The position numbers and the translations under genes are program-made. The notes under the pieces are model-generated. The model ran no database searches and was not told the DNA's origin. It was given only the letters and a program-made list of their open reading frames with translations. A stretch of 64,000 nucleotides of DNA from Dastarcus helophoroides (taxonomy: Eukaryota > Arthropoda > Insecta > Coleoptera > Bothrideridae), in assembly GCA_028583605.1 (NCBI GenBank), contig CM053327.1, positions 41,067,559 to 41,131,558 of the forward strand, in the 5' to 3' direction. Below, one piece after another: positions 58,101 to 64,000 of this stretch (its first letter is position 1; each line of letters opens with the position of its first letter).

Positions 58101-59974
58101 AATTTTCCACTTATGAAGGTATTCTTAACGGGGCATTTTTCGGTCGTGATATTGGTAATATTCGAATGCGAATAGTGACTGCGAAATTTAAGCTCCAACC
58201 GATTAAACGTAGCACTTTTACCAAATTTAAGGATAAGTTATATTCATTTGACGTGACGAAAGCTATTAAAGCACCTTATAACTATTTGAGAAAAGTGTCT
58301 GAATCAAAAAAAGCTCGAGATCAATGCCTAAAAAACAACCCGGAGGCTAAAGGAAAGTTAGAAAATTTTTTTAAAAACATTGACAAAAAGAAAATTTGGG
58401 AATCTAGAAAAAAAATTCCATCCTTTTTGGAAAAGTTGATGGACTTGGAAATGTCAACAGTAGTCGATACTGTTTTAAATTATATATCAGAAGCTATTCC
58501 TACTGATGAGAGTTTTGTCCAATGTTATAAATTTGGTAGGGATGACACTTGCCGAGTTCGATTAACGACCAAAGATAAAGAAACGTTGGCAAAGATATAT
58601 GGTCCTGCTTTTAAACTCTCTCCTGAAGAGTTTCTTTCGAAGTTTTCAGTTGCCTTTGATAATTCACTTCCAAAAAATAATTTAGCTTCTCTTGAACCTT
58701 CTTTATTCGCTATGCTTCCTCCCAGCACCGAAAAAATAAACAAGGACAATCTTCAATTGAAATTAACATCAATAGATTTACGTGGAAGTAAAAAATTCAC
58801 TTTAAAAAGTTATGAGGTGAGTGATAATAGTGAAACCAAAGATTTCTATATTAAAGGTTATTACTTGAGTATTAATAGTAAAATTATAATTGATCCGATT
58901 AATGATCCGGTAGACTATATTTTTATTAGCGAACTTCGAGGAGGTATAGTAAATGTTATCTATGAAGAAAAAGTAATGACTATTTCTTATTCACAATATT
59001 ATTCTGATGGTGATAACGCCAAATCGCATAAATATTATCAGAAAACATTAAAATGGGAAGATTATGCTCCAGACGTAAATTCAAGTTTGAATACGTTAAA
59101 CAAGGACATTGAGGTAACTGCATTCTTTCATCGAGACGAGAACATGAACTGGAATTTCATTTCTCAGAGGATTAGTTACATTAAGGACAAAAACGGAAAT
59201 ATGTCTGATGTTAATAAGTACGAAATGTTCGGAGATCTAATTGTAATTCCACTGGATCTACAGCAATTGCCAAGACAAAGATCTCTTGGACAGCGACCGT
59301 TAGAAATTAGTTCAAGTGCCAATAGACCTCAATTTTTTACAACAGGTTTATTGAAGCAAACTTCTTATGCAATTTCGTCTGTTTTAACATTGTCTAAGTT
59401 TTCATTTCCACAACTGAATTCGGAACCAGAAATCAATGGTGAATCTATTCCAAAAGAAAATGGTCAAACGTTAACGGAGATAGGTGATATCTTTTTTCAA
59501 AACGCCGATAAGAATAGCTTACTTACTTGGGGAGTATTTTTGGTGAGAAAGTGGTTTGGGTATAGATCCCCAAACGTTAAAAAAACAGATTTTACTCAGT
59601 CGATACATGTCGAGCTAGATATAGCTTCGTATTCGGTGGTTGAAGAATATGAGGAAGCATTACTAAAATGTGCGAGAGAATGCGAAATTGAATTAGAAAT
59701 ATTGAAGCTTTTCGAAAGCAGCGAATTACATAATCGCTTTGTTAAAGTGGCCCGTAAGGAATTAATTTCAGGACAACTAAAGAAGATTCCCGCTTTATTG
59801 CAAAAAGTATTTCTTTCTCATCTGAATCAAATGAAATTGGTCACATTTAAGAGTCACATTGAAAATTTAATGGAAAAACTGAACAATGAGGTTCCTAAAC
59901 TTCAAGACCAGTTATTGAGTATGGACGAAAATTGGGTATTTTATGAAAAAAATGCATTAAATAAAAATTATTGA
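49148..59974 (+). CDS. Giant Rhs/YD-repeat, Tc-toxin-like protein; SGS-like (salivary gland surface protein family), single exon
   Basis: Unbroken 3,608-residue frame. Residues ~1-400 carry FG-GAP/VCBS-like beta-propeller repeats, with a calcium-type loop at D297-I-N299-S-D301-G-Q-D304-D. Residues ~410-480 have the SpvB/TcB-like entry to the Rhs shell (Y-S-S...F465-GVGWSLP). YD-type repeats include F1902EYDEKNHLVK, FSYNSMGL and YRFVTFTYTPSGQLE. The Rhs-associated core is Y2679TGQEWDEETGLYNF through G-R-F-Y and V-D2730-P-N-G. A membrane-like segment (2736-2760), four WDW-type repeats (2762-2990) and an unassigned ~600-residue C-terminus follow. Domain order and length match mosquito SGS proteins, which are related to Wolbachia and Tc/Rhs proteins and thought to be laterally acquired. 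Function here is unknown: secreted or surface protein, not proven toxic. AT-rich codons match the host. No introns or frame breaks. Start uncertain (see splice site at 49141). Confidence 0.85.
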   Translation: MYYIEFSRKPITAQPSEEILEFYSTETINYDHIVYLRSQHNITSYKYVHLTKTWQFLWSEELFEGEGDFSLSRYPWSVFKKILPDADIIVLRYPDGIRFYKADSVQLTLKLLKENGDFHEGYEQNLAWGNIFHNNDWWFGLMVKDQHGNIEFNVATHESIQSGEDEDCLLVLEKELDIPVAWKSTDVKFYVTKLRQDKPDVIVSQSENGLEFYQLGITFLVERIADVPQITFGVEGSLLFGNITQQIYQDILQVNVDKLLIYQYDSEVKNYKLLYSSNDSKKAKDWSFSNSTIKLFDINSDGQDDLIYTSYKGVTALRFNNKLNEWETLLDPSDIHDKNRYGHIVGSLHSTVQSLVLIQNAEGELVWGDFVLHKTEMEEEKKSSTVLVTPTSLANIVPTYSNMSLSRKITVRWAEQFDVSFLKKSINIMNGQINLNVPLIDTFLHEYEITMDLTYSSLNNSTNIFGVGWSLPIVDDYIFVDWNESVFLDDVVYYWIIQGQANELILTGISGEVYTFKLEDMDFTINYYKQEEYWIIEDKRERLIFGKQHGQDALHKTPTWPYWRGTGTDKKSQVHLASDWYLNCKSDKITGQNLYYYYEINEKPKTIRLISITDGDELQIAFKYTDQYSPKNYYLKTYAINTSMHSQVIEFEYERKAEIRYLISISQRLFTYEEPLLRFEYDTESGGNLLRTCVAPSHGLTVNYKFNTVLIPDAVRNKTVFPVGKHFEIFYGLQYAIIAYIKSRELNLRITDRQMSYTIRECNKESNFTCPYISSSDKYEVQTYEKCFLNLVKTNNKKELYTFQLDKVWISKKNYSFSKSTLFHISSKLAVAAEAKNLWILDPEDMKVETVDIPRPIRFITSHNKLVFGYDNSQLFVYHKPLNHKAWKRTLIETSEMPSLTRKTLNKFEFSSKLRSEALERLSRNNFQVSNNMIVIKGLQEKNERLECRIELFLLKEDYTIAKKKSIEINREVINDLKWQTQFDDKELVYDIGYVKENGLYKIKVKNVSGSKIDNYSNKERPNKIKEHINYANSAKYSERLKGTTLHRWHLYDIQLIQQGVYCGLDIFFNITGVDWKKESVNLKKRTTNQLEENLKLEPVGDKGYKLYNKNQVIAEIHGLLVNRFPIYIAFQKNETAEIITFKNNKVDQLSTFNKERLLKESDFANLLTVPTGTPNEIKVRPLSTIMSPMPKVRTVLSTMNLTDGNTYRITRYERYFELGKKTFTETIIQIPGVDNGWCRYILTTSSVDGNITKKEHCFEESGVEVVTKPSKDEQEDDKKNTTKTGIILDRTEQMIISDFRPYTLANEMHAYYGFEIYETNSIWNLEHGKIIRKGFSFTGESYLELKTECENKSAFLEATFNPNNQNIIYLASCWMRCKKSIDINKHVQYFKAIIRTDTDEDVVTILGQAKRTSGDWMYLELPIKFRFLKRIYQDYAYYKFGIEISSTEVPKLKIILRIEAPLGDMVDVDHVRFSPLSYTFLATVYDSNSKKPIEIIKENGLVDRQIYNHLGFKMATVQDDGELVSFTSCSNSGKLTPYLKKLESAGTCLSFEPENGFYDNFESHTFMNHWQVNDKEAWKIAPGQLWHVNESLHQIKLNKDLLDSKDFAVSFFVSLQTLHSSISIRTLNFGTINLKTLTNDFSDLSLPDGSFVRHLPLSAEIIVLVLDSRIWIWINQVLLFDKATDMPDTCTWPTFIIETNGLVLFRNMLVMNRPSVNVEYRNAFGESTQKIFLVNSETIHVEEILYDDLGRSAITTKMTKIPILNNSALTYRNNFITNKYPKDKQSVWFTGRLDGEVNRFNKEDGGYAFKRTIYLQSPLERAGKVGLPGKEFSTEGPYSTTFSHNSGIFFLDHIFPFNDGFKQNVVYKPNQAIEVSIFDKQWNEVAQYVQVPGFDHLLTTFEYDEKNHLVKILPPNLHERLGTNRRITPYLLRDLDTPEATKFTHDDQGTLIKTSTPDSGVIEFSYNSMGLVQFRTFKNKHSQIVDIVYFRYNENGQLIESGLFPEKNLNRDLDNYLIPSDNIFQQFDYGENQLEPDLRARLKTIFTNQNGTRMMDSIKYNCNEQIVSRQTTTLFKDVDDDYLTDLEIEYAGGKLRKLIYPFSFEDEFFGLVHTYNKLDQLVGLGDDSDPYRFVTFTYTPSGQLETENHAWGSPKILTRKYRYNAPDFLINITDDYLIEELSYITGGYGQRGYGDGMVMRVTFNAIWAKSADHRLFKVHNISTNCLRVLKKMGYLTYDDKPRKTFYPEAETRLPLICPVQNIAKLIAQKQVPKYYGHRYAYGNHQELVKAKYFTEDTEDLIEPLQPDSFTIIPDITLQQSQDIWKILTNTSFIISDQRQGANSKVGKRRRSIFRHDQLNFDLKALNPKFVLFEKSIANLILEALSHRKGISLKTFVDAFLQWENLSSSSIFVSKFRNTGAEIGRMLFEKGYLSQLINSLDSNFQYVLRSYAQQLPDILKVLRHHWIYDLGQSAFDTQSYGIDANGNHEIFYTGFDNYHLYYKNNTNQVENIRTSTREFAMRHDSFGNVIQAHHRGISCIEYYLISNRPKRIVLVNGVSIHLFYNSQGERLLKRVWNSQGKLIHETHYLRDENGRVLMDRRTEFGSIRKEIVTAYIYGPKGIIGFIRNKEFYSTITDHAGSIRLIVKDNRVLIAYDYLPYGELMRFYCIQPQDHIFYRYTGQEWDEETGLYNFHARLYDPSIGRFYQPDPKEQYYSPYKFSGNSPISFVDPNGQLAFLLIPILVFIVKAIVVATSVYVSVAASNKSWNPLKWDFTDYNTYLAVGFGALAGTAAFGGLVMGIVGRLFSAAASNKSFNPFKWDWKDPNTWNALLFGSSAGGIKSGFKQLNKYGKKFSQAFKKVRGFKQQKALQYAFVATALAPVATVTYVSAYVSNNKKHIWDWDFKNPQTWWSLIGGAKTGLSWVNGACDITAGITKFFREGSFTRKALLKEINFEEVGKRIMMAYFYGAAANGGDIAVWRWKFREFSTYEGILNGAFFGRDIGNIRMRIVTAKFKLQPIKRSTFTKFKDKLYSFDVTKAIKAPYNYLRKVSESKKARDQCLKNNPEAKGKLENFFKNIDKKKIWESRKKIPSFLEKLMDLEMSTVVDTVLNYISEAIPTDESFVQCYKFGRDDTCRVRLTTKDKETLAKIYGPAFKLSPEEFLSKFSVAFDNSLPKNNLASLEPSLFAMLPPSTEKINKDNLQLKLTSIDLRGSKKFTLKSYEVSDNSETKDFYIKGYYLSINSKIIIDPINDPVDYIFISELRGGIVNVIYEEKVMTISYSQYYSDGDNAKSHKYYQKTLKWEDYAPDVNSSLNTLNKDIEVTAFFHRDENMNWNFISQRISYIKDKNGNMSDVNKYEMFGDLIVIPLDLQQLPRQRSLGQRPLEISSSANRPQFFTTGLLKQTSYAISSVLTLSKFSFPQLNSEPEINGESIPKENGQTLTEIGDIFFQNADKNSLLTWGVFLVRKWFGYRSPNVKKTDFTQSIHVELDIASYSVVEEYEEALLKCARECEIELEILKLFESSELHNRFVKVARKELISGQLKKIPALLQKVFLSHLNQMKLVTFKSHIENLMEKLNNEVPKLQDQLLSMDENWVFYEKNALNKNY
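57182..57346 (+). other. Rhs-associated core domain within the giant protein
   Basis: Residues 2679-2733: YTGQ-E-W-DEETGLYNFHARLYDP, then GRFYQPDP, SPYKFSGNSPISFVDPNG. This is the most conserved landmark of Rhs/YD proteins, closing the beta-cocoon. In many bacterial members the following motif is PxxxxDPxGL and the C-terminal effector is released by self-cleavage after it. Here it reads PISFVDPNGQL, with Gln at the Leu position, so self-cleavage is uncertain. Confidence 0.9.
57428..58110 (+). other. Four WDW-type hydrophobic repeats after the Rhs core
   Basis: Each repeat has a polar start (SNK or similar), a W-D/R-W/F signature, a D/E-x-x-T-Y/W turn and a Gly/Ala-rich hydrophobic stretch: W2772-D-F, W2820-D-W, W2900-D-W and W2979-R-W. 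Repeats 1 and 2 both read ASNKS-(W/F)-NP-(L/F)-KWD. The Gly-rich helices suggest membrane association, a feature of the hydrophobic region that follows the Rhs core in SGS-type proteins. Confidence 0.65.
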
Positions 59975-60301
59975 CACGTGATAACATTGTGTTTTATTAA
60001 CCATTTACCAAAAGCGTTTTACGCTTTCATTTTTTAAAAAGTATCTTTCACTAAGGATGTTATACGTAACGAAATTAAATGCACATTTAAGTAAAATATG
60101 AATTTATAACAAAATAATCTAAAAAATTATTCTATACGTTCTATTGTAAATAGAAAAAAAATTAAAAATGGGATAATTAAACGAAAAAGTATTAGGCCGG
60201 TGCAAAAATGATTTTGGTTTTTTTGTATATAAAAAATATCTTTTATTACTAGATTTTTTTTTGAAATAAAACACTTTCGTTTGTATGTAAACATGCATAC
60301 A
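59975..60301. other. 3' flank of the giant gene
   Basis: AT-rich, presumably 3'UTR and downstream DNA. Contains a mariner-like terminal stretch near 60205-60300 (TGCAAAAATGATTTTGGTTTTT). No gene seen. Confidence 0.4.
60074..60079 (+). terminator. Possible polyadenylation signal (ATTAAA) of the giant gene
   Basis: ATTAAA about 100 bases after the stop codon (TGA 59972-59974), in AT-rich sequence. It is the nearest common variant signal, but many AT-rich hexamers occur by chance here. Confidence 0.35.
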
Positions 60302-60575
60302 TACGAGGTGTTTTTATTATTTGCAAACATCGATATTATCCCCTTCAAAGTAGTTGCCTTGGGCAGCTAGACACCGATGTTGCCAGTTTTGGCAGCAGCG
60401 TTTGAAATCTTCAACCGGTATGGTCTTCGGCATGTCCGTTAGATGGATCTTGTCGACCAGCTCGCGTATAGGCACTGTCGTTGATTGAATATAGTATAGA
60501 TGGCGGAAGCAATAGACTAAAAGCGTACGCCATTTCTGGACGCTCAGGAGCTCTGCTTCAGGACGCATCCACCAA
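60302..60575 (-). pseudogene. Mariner transposase fragment (C-terminal end) with terminal repeat
   Basis: A terminal motif TACGAGGTGTTTTTATT at 60302 is followed, on the minus strand, by a transposase C-terminus reading VEDFKRCCQNWQHRC, then AAQGNYFEGDNIDVCK and a stop. Upstream residues (YIQSTTVPIRELVDKIHLT) do not fit the catalytic domain, so the fragment is internally deleted or fused to other sequence. Confidence 0.7.
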
Positions 60576-61689
60576 AATCAATTATGGTCTTTGCGTCCAC
60601 TTGATCTTATCCCTGGTCCTCTGCATCCTTTTGTTTAATCTTTTCACCAATAGAGGGACACGGTAATTGCAGGTTCCGACAGCCGTCAGTGATGAGCGGC
60701 TGGTGGGGTAGTATTTTGAAATCGTTTGAACTCTTAAATAATGGGTCACTTCAGCCTTCAGGCAAAATAAAACCTGTTTTATGACTGGGTAGATGGCAAG
60801 TCCGGCATTAGCATTGTTGCTTGAATTAGCCAAAATGTTCTGGTTGGAATAAACAAATCGTTATATTTTTCTTTAATTGAATTCAACTTAAGATTCCTAA
60901 AAGAATTTAAAACAAATTTAAATATTAGTTAAGACAATAAACCAGTGTAAAAAGATTATGTATGCGTATTTCTTAAAATTTTTGATAAACTTTTTGTTAA
61001 ATTAATTTAATTGATATCATTAATTTAATCTCGGAATCTCGACTTTTTCCTTAAAATTTGTAGTTCATGTAAATTCGTTTTTTAAGTTTTTGTTGACTTT
61101 TTAATGAATTTATTTATAAAAATTATTACTTTTTCGAAAATATTTTTTATTGTTTAGACAGAATTTTTGGCATTTCAGCATTATATATTTTTTTAAACCG
61201 GCATGAATTCTGTTTAAGAAAGAAGCCCTAAGTTTTGGATGTTGCGTATTATTTTTTTCTGACCTTAATATTAAAGACAGCTTTGATAATACCATAATAC
61301 TGCCATAATAATTACTAGAGACAGGATTTTATGTCATGTCCTACTTTTTTACATTTTTCGGCGTTTTTCATGCGTCTTTGCCTTAATTTTAATTTCGTTT
61401 GTTTGTTTTTGATTTGAACTATTTTCAAAAAGTGTACTGCCTATTCATCCTTTTCTATTGCTCTATTGGTGTTTTCAAGTACAGCTGTATTTCTAAAGAA
61501 TTTAAGCAAAAATATGTACTTAATAAAACAGTATAATTAATATCTCAGCAGAGAGAGTAATGCTTCAATTAGCATGTAGCGAAAATGTTTGCGTAATAAA
61601 CAGTTAAAAGTCAGTTACAAGTCACCCAATGGAGGTTTGCTTTCTTGGATACTTATACGACTGACTAACAGCTTTAAATTGGAAGTGTA
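60576..61689. other. Spacer, no gene recognised
   Basis: 60580-60840 has moderately complex sequence with a minus-strand frame (60582-60833) that has no recognisable domain. The rest is AT-rich. Confidence 0.35.
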
Positions 61690-61754
61690 TACAACCACCG
61701 TACCATGCTGACGAGGCCAAGGAAGGCCGAAACTAGTCTATGGTTGCGGTTGTA
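61690..61754 (+). ncRNA. Hammerhead ribozyme, type I
   Basis: All invariant parts are present in order. Core CUGACGA is at 61708-61714. Stem II GGCC (61715-61718) pairs with GGCC (61725-61728) around an AAGGAA loop. GAAA is at 61729-61732. A two-pair stem III (A732-U737, C733-G736) has a UA loop, and the U-C before the cleavage site is at 61737-61738. Stem I pairs 61702-61707 with 61739-61744, then after an internal loop 61690-61696 with 61748-61754, all seven pairs Watson-Crick. Predicted self-cleavage is between 61738 and 61739. The very short, palindromic stem III (ACUAGU) suggests activity as a dimer or in tandem transcripts, as in satellite and retroelement hammerheads. No neighbouring repeat copy was seen. 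Confidence 0.8.
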
Positions 61755-62406
61755 CATATTTTCAATTTTAAGCACGTTTAACTGTTTAATTACAGAACGT
61801 TTAATTGGTCATTTGTTAAAACAATATTGTTTAAATGGCAAGATCGCATTTTTGTTAACCTAGTTTGGATCTTTAAATTCTGTGCAACAGATAAACGATA
61901 TTTAAATTTTCTGGTAATTGTAACTATATTTTTAAAAACGGTAGTAGCCAATTTGCACAATTTAGTTAATTAAGTTACATTCTATATTTGGATTTTGGAA
62001 AGATTGTAAAATACAAATATGTATACAAATGTATAGGGGTATGCCATAAGAAAAAACTAATCCTGCACAACAACGCGGCGACTATCTTTCGCCCAACATG
62101 CTTCCTCTTTATTTTTATATTTATCAAAAATATTTCACTTCAAATAATCACCTTTTTTTTGTTCTTAAAATAAATTATATTTAGTACATCCGTTGATTGT
62201 TTTGATACTGACAGTTTACAAGATTATTTCAGTTGCTTTTAATATCAGTCTGCACGTGGAGCTGTGTAGTCCTTATTTTTCACAACAATTTCGTTTCTGG
62301 AGGACAGTTTTCAAAAGCATTTCGAGTAAATATTTTTTCAAGCTTAAACCAAGGGATTGTGTCATAAAGGAGCCCAAGCAAATCTGTTTTTGTATATCTG
62401 ATAGGG
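61755..62406. other. Spacer up to the hAT element, no gene seen
   Basis: AT-rich sequence. Frames at 61988-62173 and 62193-62519 have no recognisable domain. The hammerhead may belong to a short retroelement ending somewhere here, but no tail or target duplication is evident. Confidence 0.35.
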
Positions 62407-64000
62407 CAGGGCTGTCCAACTGGCGGCCTGCGGGCCGATACGGCCCGCCAAATTATTTTTACGGCCCGCGAGTACATTTTGCTATAAATAAATTTATGAT
62501 ACTAAATTATTATTATTAATATTAAAATTATTTTAAAATGTGAAAATTTAAATCTAATTTGAATTTAAAGTAGGTACTATTTAGTTTGCGTAACTTCACT
62601 TAAGCTGGCTGAATACAGCAGCAATCCGTTTAACGTCTGATGATGGTTGACTCAACGTTGGCGCCATATATTATATTTGTGGTTGGTTGTTGTTTATCTA
62701 TGGTTGGCGCACGTGATGCGCACACTACCCTGCGCTATTTGGTTGATTCATGCAATCGTGCGAGTGCAGTCTTGTGTAGAATTTGTTGAGGGGCGCCTGT
62801 GTTATAATATTATTAACTTAATTTCATATTTATTTAGTAACTAAAATAATTATTGAATATGAGTGCTACTAATAAAAGAAAAATAGACCTCGAAAATCGA
62901 GAATTTCAAGATCGCTGGGAGATAGATTATTTATTTATTCTAAACAAGAAGGGTAAATCACAGTGTTTGGAATGTTTACAAATCATAGCTGTGTGTAAAG
63001 AATATAACTTGAAGCGCCATTATCTTTCCATGCATGAAAAAAAGTATTATTCGTACACGCGAGACATGAAAATACCACTAGTGAAAAAAAAAATGAAAAA
63101 GCAGCTGGATCATCGAACCAATTATTTTAATCAAGAACAAAAATTTCAAGAAGCATCTGTAGCTGCATCATTTGAAGTTTGTTTAGAAATAGTAAAGGCA
63201 AAGAAGGCATTTCTGGATGGAGAATTAATTTAAAAATGTGGCATAAAAATGGCTCAAGCATTTAATGACAACAAAATGGTAAGAACATTTTAAACAATAT
63301 CACTTTCTCATCAGACTGTAAGCCGACGTGTCAAATGCTTATCTTTATAAGAACTATAAATGAAAACTATAATTATTCAAAAGAACTTTTAAAATTACAA
63401 TCATTCCACGCAACAACAAAAGGTGAAGATATTTACAAACAATTAAAATGTGCAGTAGAGCAGTATGGCGGATTTGACAAGTGCACTGCTATTGTAACCG
63501 ACGGTGCTAGAGCTATGACGGGCAAAAATTTTGGGATCGCAGGACTTTTGCAAAAAGAATCAATACTATGTCGTATGTTACATTATATTATCCATCAGGA
63601 GGCATTGTGTGGTTTATCCCTAAAACTAAAATACGTAATGGACAAGGTTTGCAAAATTAATAATTTAATTCGCGGCGGAAATCGTTCTCTTACACATCGA
63701 AAATTACAAACATTTTTTGATGAATTGGAAACTGTGTTTGGAGATCTGCTTTTACATAGTAACGTTCGTTGGTTGAGTGCTGTAAAGTGCTTGAGGAGAT
63801 TCTTTAAACTTCGAAAAGAAGTTCATCTTTTTCTCTCAGAAATTGCCGTCGATAAAAATTTGATAGCAAATTTAGTTGATAAAAATTTTATTAATTCACT
63901 TGCTTTCCTAACAAACATTACAAATTATTTAAATATTTTGAATAAATCCTTGCAAGGACAAGATCAAAATGTCTGTTGCCTTTATAAATATGTTACTCGA
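62407..64000 (+). mobile_element. hAT transposon (ZBED/GTF2IRD2-type), left part, continues past the window
   Basis: Left terminus CAGGGCTGTCCAACTGGCGG is a typical hAT end. It is followed by a GC-rich palindromic stretch (GCGGGCCGATACGGCCCGC). A decayed transposase starts at 62859. The preceding octamer is TGATAGGG; the matching right end lies outside. Confidence 0.8.
62859..64000 (+). pseudogene. hAT transposase with BED-type zinc finger, decayed and truncated by the window
   Basis: Starts MSATNKRKIDLENREF. A zinc-finger region is visible (SQCLEC...LKRHYLSMH) and then SVAASFEVCLEIVKAKKAFLDGELI before a stop at 63231. After frame changes it resumes KMVRTFNNISLSHQTVSRRV. An internal deletion of ~100 residues removes the first catalytic Asp region, and it reads on from FHATTKGEDIYKQL, through VTDGARAMTGKN (second catalytic Asp) and HYIIHQEALCGLSLKLKYVMD, to HSNVRWLSAVKCLRRFFKLRKEVHLFL and further. 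This is the GTF2IRD2/ZBED5/FAM200-like hAT group. Stops, frameshifts and the deletion make it inactive. Confidence 0.85.

Noticed and set aside
52540..58749. Shorter frames within the giant gene on either strand
   Set aside because: Shadows of the 3,608-codon frame with no family resemblance.
49148..59974. Bacterial (symbiont) contig or contamination
   Set aside because: The ORF is flanked within 2-3 kb on both sides by mariner and hAT sequences, and its base composition matches the surrounding insect DNA.
60582..60833. Minus-strand 83-codon frame
   Set aside because: No recognisable domain, no splice context, and adjacent to a mariner fragment; not supported as a gene.

Overview
This window is nuclear DNA from an insect. 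Three things show it: a spliced odorant-receptor gene with the insect 7tm_6 C-terminal signature, a second spliced gene with GT-AG introns, and many metazoan transposons (hAT, mariner, pogo-like, Ty3/gypsy, hammerhead-bearing foldbacks). The DNA is very AT-rich and dominated by repeats. The order or species cannot be fixed from sequence alone.

Layout. (1) 1-10.66 kb: an odorant receptor on the minus strand. Its large first exon (9871-10655) joins, in matching phase, to three small exons at 47-514 across a 9.36 kb intron. That intron holds T-rich quasi-repeats, polypyrimidine satellites, a 1.6 kb (CTCA)n array and several foldback elements. (2) 10.72-18.11 kb: a 7.4 kb non-autonomous hAT element made of ~550-610 bp tandem repeats. 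(3) 18.1-29 kb: a foldback element with hammerhead-like arms, a pogo-like MITE, a possible second receptor exon, a (GA)n array, polypurine satellites, and a 4.7 kb tandem array of ~507 bp units. (4) 29.60-38.55 kb: a five-exon plus-strand gene for a secreted UPF0764/C16orf89-like protein. Its 7.2 kb first intron carries gypsy and mariner fragments and a 3.7 kb hAT-like element. A further 4.1 kb hAT element with a perfect 8-bp target duplication sits in its last codons. (5) 42.9-45.6 kb: a tRNA-derived SINE-like head followed by ~2.6 kb of CTAC/CTAT tetranucleotides. (6) 46-48.1 kb: two decayed transposases. (7) 49.15-59.97 kb: an unbroken 3,608-codon ORF for an Rhs/YD-repeat, Tc-toxin-like protein, most like the mosquito salivary gland surface (SGS) proteins, a family thought to be of bacterial (Wolbachia-associated) origin. 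(8) 60-64 kb: a mariner fragment, a well-formed type I hammerhead ribozyme (61690-61754), and the 5' half of a decayed hAT transposon running off the window.

The host genes look unrelated in function (olfaction, a secreted protein, a laterally acquired giant protein). What links the region is repeat growth: both spliced genes keep open frames although their introns are filled with satellites and transposons. The most noteworthy items are the giant Rhs/SGS-like gene, the hammerhead ribozyme together with two hammerhead-like foldback families, hAT shells filled with satellite DNA, and the hAT insertion that supplied a new C-terminal tail and stop codon to the C16orf89-like gene.
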